Source: Hirudo medicinalis (lineage: Eukaryota > Annelida > Clitellata > Hirudinida > Hirudinidae). From it: a stretch of 64,000 bases of DNA. The DNA is taken from NCBI GenBank assembly GCA_011800805.1, contig MPNW01000057.1:1-64000 (forward strand), read 5' to 3'. The position numbers and the translations under genes were made by a program. This document shows positions 58,980-64,000 of the stretch, one piece after another (position 1 is the first letter of the stretch; each line of letters starts with the position of its first letter). The notes under the pieces were generated by a model, which worked only from the letters and a program-made list of their open reading frames with translations, had not been told where the DNA came from and did no database searches.

Positions 58980-61900
58980 TTTGCAGGACTGTTTCTGTTT
59001 ATAATGACCGTATTAATTTGTTTTCTTTCCTATAAAAAATAAAATGAATTTTTAAATTTGAATAAAACTTGGTCGTAGCGTCTGCTTCAACAATTATTTC
59101 ATTATCCTGCTTTAATGCTTCGCGAACATCGTCTTTAAGCGGATAGAGATTTCGGGCTTACAGTTAATGATTACAATAAATAAATAGTTTTGTGGCTTGA
59201 CCTTTAGGTTGTTAGTTGTTGGGAACCTTGCCTATACATACCCTAACTACGCCAAGACCGTTTATTAAAGTCTTATAATTTTCAACTTCACGGGCATCAT
59301 TGGGGGGCAATTCATTCGGATTCCTCCCTTGAGTAACTGTTGCTTCCCTGACCTTTGGAGAGAAGCAAAAAAAATCATTTCATCAGGTTTGCCTGCAGAA
59401 AAAAGCTGGAAAAAAAAAGTTGCCTTTGACTAAATGCGAGCATCATAATTAATTTCCTGAGTATCGTGGCACTGTATTGATTCCAGCCACGTCAATTGAA
59501 TAAATAAATTGTGACAAAAAGGCATACGTAATAGCTGAAATTGCAACCCTGCTTATGAGATAGCTGCTATCTCGATTTTCGACCGAGAGCAAGTAAAAGT
59601 AAATCGAATGAACGAAACAAGCAAATGGTGCTTTGGGCAAGAATAAGAGTGATCATGTATATTGTGTGGGTCGAGGCTAAGGCCAGCATTTTGTGAAAAT
59701 TAAATTAATTATTTTATCGATATCAGATTTGTTTGCTGGAAGTTTGAAAACTTAGCGATATCTTCGCAGTCGAGGATCTAATCAAAAGCGATAATTGCCT
59801 TTGAATATCGTAATTTAATCACACTCATTTTAGACTGAAAATGCAAGATGTTTACCCCTGAAGATGGAAGGCTTTAAGAAATTACTTTGGATATTTTATC
59901 TCAGGTCAGTTTGTCAATTGCACGATGTCCAGGCAAATACTCGTCAATTTGAGCTTGGAGTGAACCAATGCAATGAAAAGTTAAGTCTATAAACCTTTTT
60001 CGTTGACAGTTAAAGGAAGATAATGTTGATTGGAAAAGATGTGGAGAAGGAGGAAAGAGGAATAAAGCTCTCTGAGCCATCGAAAGCATGCGTTATCATG
60101 CTCATTATGACATTTCTTTTAACATACTTTCACCTGTTTGGATGTTTACGACAGAATTTGTCACTAATTAAATAAAACACATCGCACTTGTTCTTCAATA
60201 AACTGCCCATTGGGAATTCAGCTCCCGTATAAAGTACGGCACTCGATAAAGAGGTCAGGGCTACGCTTAATTTGATCAGATGTAATAAATGCACTCCCGT
60301 CCAATGTGATCCAGGTGATAAATATCTACTGTTTCTTGTATCGGCCGAGCCTTATGTGCCAATCATTCTTTCTTACCTTTAAATTTAGAAATATTGATCG
60401 ATATACGTATTTTTTATGATCTGCATCTCTTCTTTTGAATGCAATGCTTTCGTAGAGTCATTCGAAATCAAATCTATATAAAAATGATTCCATTCAAAGC
60501 GTAAATTGAAGTTATTTGAAATTATTTACAACTAATACAAAACTTATTTCAAAGTTGTTTGAAATAGAGAATGCAAACTAAAATCCCATCGCTGTAATTC
60601 CATTATCATCCACCGTGACAAGTATCCATCATTTGGTGGAGATTGTTCAAAACAAACGCAAGTATGCAAATGATGGCAATTCTTTCAGGTCAAGTGGAAT
60701 CCGGAGCTGGAAGGGAAGCCCGGATTGGAGGACAGATTTGTAACTCATCACATACGACCATCTGCTTGCTTCTTCTTCTTCTTGGGAATTTGAGAAATAT
60801 TAAAACTTCTAAATGTCTTATTCTCAGAAATGAAAATAACAAAGACAGAATGAAGAATGCGAGTCCTAAACGAGCGAGCAAAATGCTAACAATGTTTTAC
60901 TATAGTACATTCGGTGTCAAGTTTTGTTTGCAAGGCGAACGAATTTTTTTTCCAAGAACTGAGACACCAAAGGAAGCAAGATGCATCTGGCAATTAGCCT
61001 GTCGAGTTGTATTTTCCCGTCCAGCGGTCAAACTAATCAACGCCGGGCTGGCCTGGGTCATCGGATATCGACGCAACCTATCTGCACGTTGCTCTTGGAA
61101 TTATGCACGCGAGTCCGGTGGCGAATTAAAATTTGCAAATCAGTTCCCTCTTGTAGAGATCCGAACTTCCAGTATTCGGTGACTACTCCAACTTAGGTGC
61201 CCAACTCGTTCCATCCATCGGCACACAACCTGACCGTTTGTAACCGGGTGCCACTCCTGCGGTACGACGTGTTCGAGAAAGTTTACAATGTAAATTTTAT
61301 AATTGCTTTCCAAGCAGAAATAGCGATCTTGAGACCCTGCGGCACCAGACTGCACATAGAAGTCGCCAGTACTTTTTGTCTTTCGTCAATAATTGTAAAC
61401 AGTTTTTCAAGTGTCTTTTCATGCAATGAAGTTTCAATGTCTGATGTTCTTCGATGGAGCTTGCTTCTGGCTTGTTCAACATGAACGAGTCTAGCCGTCG
61501 GGTGCCAGCCCCAGGAAAGGATTATTAGTTTTCTTAGGTTTTTCCCAGAAAACTGCTCGAGTTTTTTAAATATCGGCACACGATTCCTTCGCTAGAACGG
61601 TAATTCCCATGTCTCCTATGTGGACCTCCGGACACAAAAATGTACTCGCTCATTTGTTCATCGCAGGAATGACAAATTAAACTTTTGCAACCTGAGAAGA
61701 AAAGCAAACCGAAGGAATTTCAGTGCAAAGATGTTACAACGACGAAAGCTCAAACCAGTGAAAAATCACAAACAGCTGTCAATCAAACGTGTTTGCCGAC
61801 CAATCGGAGTTGAGCGAGTCTCGCACGTGACTCGGTGACTGAACGAGCAGCGTATGGCAAACCAGAGAGCATTTCCTGCGCTAATGCAAAGATGAAAATA

Positions 61901-62780
61901 TTTACCGAACAGTTCGAGTTACTTTTGAGGATGTTACTTCGTCGTCTACTTCTTATTTAGACTTCACTTTTAGGTGCAGCGGAGAAATTTATGGCGCAAA
62001 CTTTCTCGAGACTAAACGACCTTAAGGACCGAACCCATGTTCGTCGGTCCTGCTTAATCGGTGCGTAAAGAGTGGGAATTTGGACAAGAAAGTCAAAGTC
62101 AATGTGAATATTTCAGAGAAACCGAACCCATTCACCTCGAACTAAACTATGAGACCTGATATTTTGCATAAAATATGCACGTCGTTATCACAACATCGTA
62201 GAATTATAATGTACCCGCCGAACATTCGACAGCTCGAAAGTTTTAAACACGGCATCTTTCAAATGTAATGGAAAATAATTTAAAGTCGCAAAGGCTCGGA
62301 CGAGTTTCTTCTGAAACTCCACGAGCAGCAATTATCTGATAAGTGCGATATGACATTAGCACGACATCCGACAATTCTTTTACAACTTATGAAACCGTGA
62401 CATCGTTACAACGTTCGACTTAGGAGCACAAAAAATGCGCACGTGTTGTGAGGTGACTGTGTCCAACGCAGTGAGGTCTTTAAAAGGGAGGTTGGCCTGC
62501 TATATATACAGACAGTGCTCTTGTTTGTTTGCATACGTAGGCAGGTTATTAGCAAGTCAGATTTGTTGCTCAGCTTCGATTGTTGGCACAATTCGTTGAA
62601 CATGGAGCTTGGCATTGAGTTCTCATTAAGACAGCGGAAGGATATTGATTTTCGTCGAAACCGATTACCTTATTGAAAATGGGAAATTAATATTCTAATT
62701 AATGACTGAATAAATTTTATAAAAAGGTTTTTAAGCTTCAATTCGGTCATCGGGTCGTTAAAGTTTACAAATCAAATAAA
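58980..62780. other. POU3 upstream region without recognised genes
   Basis: 3.8 kb with the USF3-like polyadenylation signals at its left end (59038-59043, 59061-59066) and a TATA box at 62501 near its right. An ORF at 60643-61182 (179 codons) and overlapping antisense ORFs at 61197-61579 lack motifs and splice support. The length is in keeping with a developmental gene's regulatory region, but I cannot point to specific enhancers. Confidence 0.45.
62501..62508 (+). promoter_or_regulatory. Probable POU3 TATA box
   Basis: CTATATATACAG, 280 bp upstream of the POU3 ATG, preceded by a second AT core (CTTTAAAAGGG at about 62479). The spacing would give a 5' UTR of roughly 250 nt. The start site itself is not determinable here. 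Confidence 0.5.
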
Positions 62781-64000
62781 ATGGCCATGAATTCTCACGA
62801 ATCAGTCTGCGACGGTGCTTCCCGAGGACTTCAACAACCACAACAACCACAACAGCCACAACAACCGCAACAGCAACAACAACAACAACAACAACAGTGT
62901 TATTCTTCAGCTTCCCACGAAACCACGAACTACGACGCGCAGTTGCATCTCATTCATCAGAACAATTTCCACGATCAGAATCAGGATCGTCAGCCAAAAA
63001 TTCTTCCTGTCGATCTCAGCGAAAGCGATCAAGGAAGGGATATTTCTGTCGAAAAGAATCAACAATCCTGCCTGGCAAAAGGTAACTTTTTGCAGTCCAG
63101 CCACCTCAATACTCAAACAGCAGTCACAGAAAAGTCTCAAAGTCAGCTTAGAAAGTCAGAATTCACGCACTCTTTTTCGAACTGCTCATCTGGCTCTCGG
63201 CCCTTCAAAGGCAACTCAGAAACCAACGGCTCTCAATTTGTCCCTTTGAGTCAAAGTGAGGTTCCTTCGAGCCTTGAAGCCAACTTCAGCAGTTCCTCAT
63301 TCAGTCACTACGGTCAGTGGTTTGGACTGAATCCTTACAATTCCCATCATTATCCATCCTCCAAAAATTCATCCTGGTTTAGCAGCCACGAGGACTTCAA
63401 ACCTCTTTTGTTCACTCAACAAAATTCAACCATCCAACAGTCTCAGCAGCATTCAGATTATAGATTCACTTATCAGAATTCTTCTCCGGTTGCTCTCAAC
63501 CACTTCAAGTTCGGTTCAGCGTCAATTCCTGCCTGGCAAGCATCCAGCGCACAAGGTGAAACTTTCTTTGCCAGCACCTGCACGAGTTACTCCTCCTTTC
63601 CTTATCAGTCATATTCCGATGGTTGGCGTCCTTCTTCCAGCAGAGGCGACACGTTGTCTGAAGCCCTGAACATACAGCATCCTTTTCCTGTCCATTCTCC
63701 AAGGGATGTTGGTTCGTTGATGCAGGGATCGCTACACGATTCTCAGTCGGACGACGACTCCCCCACATCCGATGACCTCGAGCAATTTGCTCGTCAATTC
63801 AAACAGAGAAGAATCAAACTCGGCTTCACTCAGGCTGACGTCGGTCTTGCCTTAGGAACTTTGTACGGAAACGTCTTCTCGCAAACTACCATCTGCCGCT
63901 TCGAAGCCTTGCAACTAAGTTTCAAAAACATGTGCAAGTTGAAACCACTTCTCCAAAAGTGGCTCGAAGAAGCAGATTCGACCACTGGAAGTCCTACAAG
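62781..64000 (+). CDS. Class III POU transcription factor (POU3F/Brn type), 5' part
   Basis: Nuclear DNA-binding regulator; class III POU genes act chiefly in neural and sensory development. The frame opens at ATG 62781 ([16 protein letters not shown]) and stays open for 406 codons to the window edge. Residues about 15-38 are Pro-Gln-Gln repeats and a poly-Gln run. A Ser/Gln/His-rich activation-type region follows. The POU-specific domain starts at about residue 331 ([59 protein letters not shown]) and is near identical to vertebrate POU3. The linker begins ([10 protein letters not shown]). The POU homeodomain must lie beyond 64000. No introns so far, as in many class III genes. The preceding Asp/Ser-rich stretch (SQSDDDSPT) is also class III-like. 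Confidence 0.95.
   Translation, partial: MAMNSHESVCDGASRGLQQPQQPQQPQQPQQQQQQQQQQCYSSASHETTNYDAQLHLIHQNNFHDQNQDRQPKILPVDLSESDQGRDISVEKNQQSCLAKGNFLQSSHLNTQTAVTEKSQSQLRKSEFTHSFSNCSSGSRPFKGNSETNGSQFVPLSQSEVPSSLEANFSSSSFSHYGQWFGLNPYNSHHYPSSKNSSWFSSHEDFKPLLFTQQNSTIQQSQQHSDYRFTYQNSSPVALNHFKFGSASIPAWQASSAQGETFFASTCTSYSSFPYQSYSDGWRPSSSRGDTLSEALNIQHPFPVHSPRDVGSLMQGSLHDSQSDDDSPTSDDLEQFARQFKQRRIKLGFTQADVGLALGTLYGNVFSQTTICRFEALQLSFKNMCKLKPLLQKWLEEADSTTGSPT

Noticed and set aside
60643..61182. 179-codon ORF upstream of POU3
   Set aside because: Longest unsupported ORF in the window, but composition is mixed, there is no domain, and antisense ORFs of similar length overlap the neighbouring sequence. It may be part of a non-coding transcript.
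1..64000. CRISPR arrays, operons, toxin systems or a viral genome
   Set aside because: The window is animal nuclear DNA with spliced genes; no regularly spaced repeats, prokaryotic signals or viral gene sets are visible.

Overview
This is an AT-rich window from an animal (metazoan) nuclear genome. The genes are split by short GT-AG introns (46 to about 1,600 nt). The proteins are typical metazoan ones: a class III POU transcription factor, a ZNRF3/RNF43-type Wnt regulator, FRMD8, XRCC1, MAP2K4, USP20/33 and a USF3-like bHLH factor. Genes sit roughly every 4-6 kb, and introns and spacers carry non-LTR, LTR and DNA-transposon debris, which points to a fairly compact invertebrate genome. The sequence alone does not settle the phylum; a tunicate or a cnidarian would both fit. 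There are no prokaryotic features, CRISPR arrays or intact viral genomes.

Layout: 1-5.1 kb is transposon debris (a dead LINE and an L2/CR1-like LINE split by a hAT fragment). MAP2K4 (+) is at 5.5-8.0 kb and YJU2B/CCDC130 (-) at 9.0-10.8 kb. 10.8-14.2 kb is repeat-bearing spacer. An unrecognised three- or four-exon gene (+) is at 14.2-15.4 kb. NTAQ1 (-, 17.1-18.2 kb) and a ZNRF3/RNF43-like gene (+, 19.4-24.3 kb) are divergent. FRMD8 (-, 25.0-28.8 kb) has a hAT relic in its last intron. A 274-bp near-perfect palindrome with 9-bp target duplications lies at 29.1-29.4 kb, followed by L2 and LTR fragments. USP20/33 (+) is at 32.1-34.8 kb and a small mitochondrial-type membrane protein (-) at 35.5-36.0 kb. 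A decayed multi-exon gene of a transposon-like family (-) spans 36.6-39.4 kb, interrupted by a 720-base assembly gap. SINE pieces and two opposed solo LTRs follow at 39.6-42 kb. Then come DNAJC4-like (-, 43.2-44.2 kb), a small membrane protein (-, 44.9-45.1 kb), XRCC1 (+, 45.8-51.5 kb), a USF3-like bHLH gene (+, 54.7-59.0 kb), and the 5' part of a POU3 gene (+, from 62.8 kb) that runs off the window.

I rebuilt exon structures by hand from reading frame, splice sites and remembered family sequence. For each complete gene the proposed exons add up to a multiple of three and end in a stop. The genes do not form one pathway: stress kinase signalling, splicing, N-degron processing, Wnt receptor turnover, iRhom/ADAM17 regulation, deubiquitination, DNA repair and neural transcription factors are simply neighbours. 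I see no clear undescribed system. The most notable items are two GC-AG introns, two stop-free 66-nt introns placed at catalytic motifs, the palindromic element, an unrecognised gene at 14.2 kb, the decayed gene family at 36.6-39.4 kb, and a duplicated sequence on both sides of the assembly gap.
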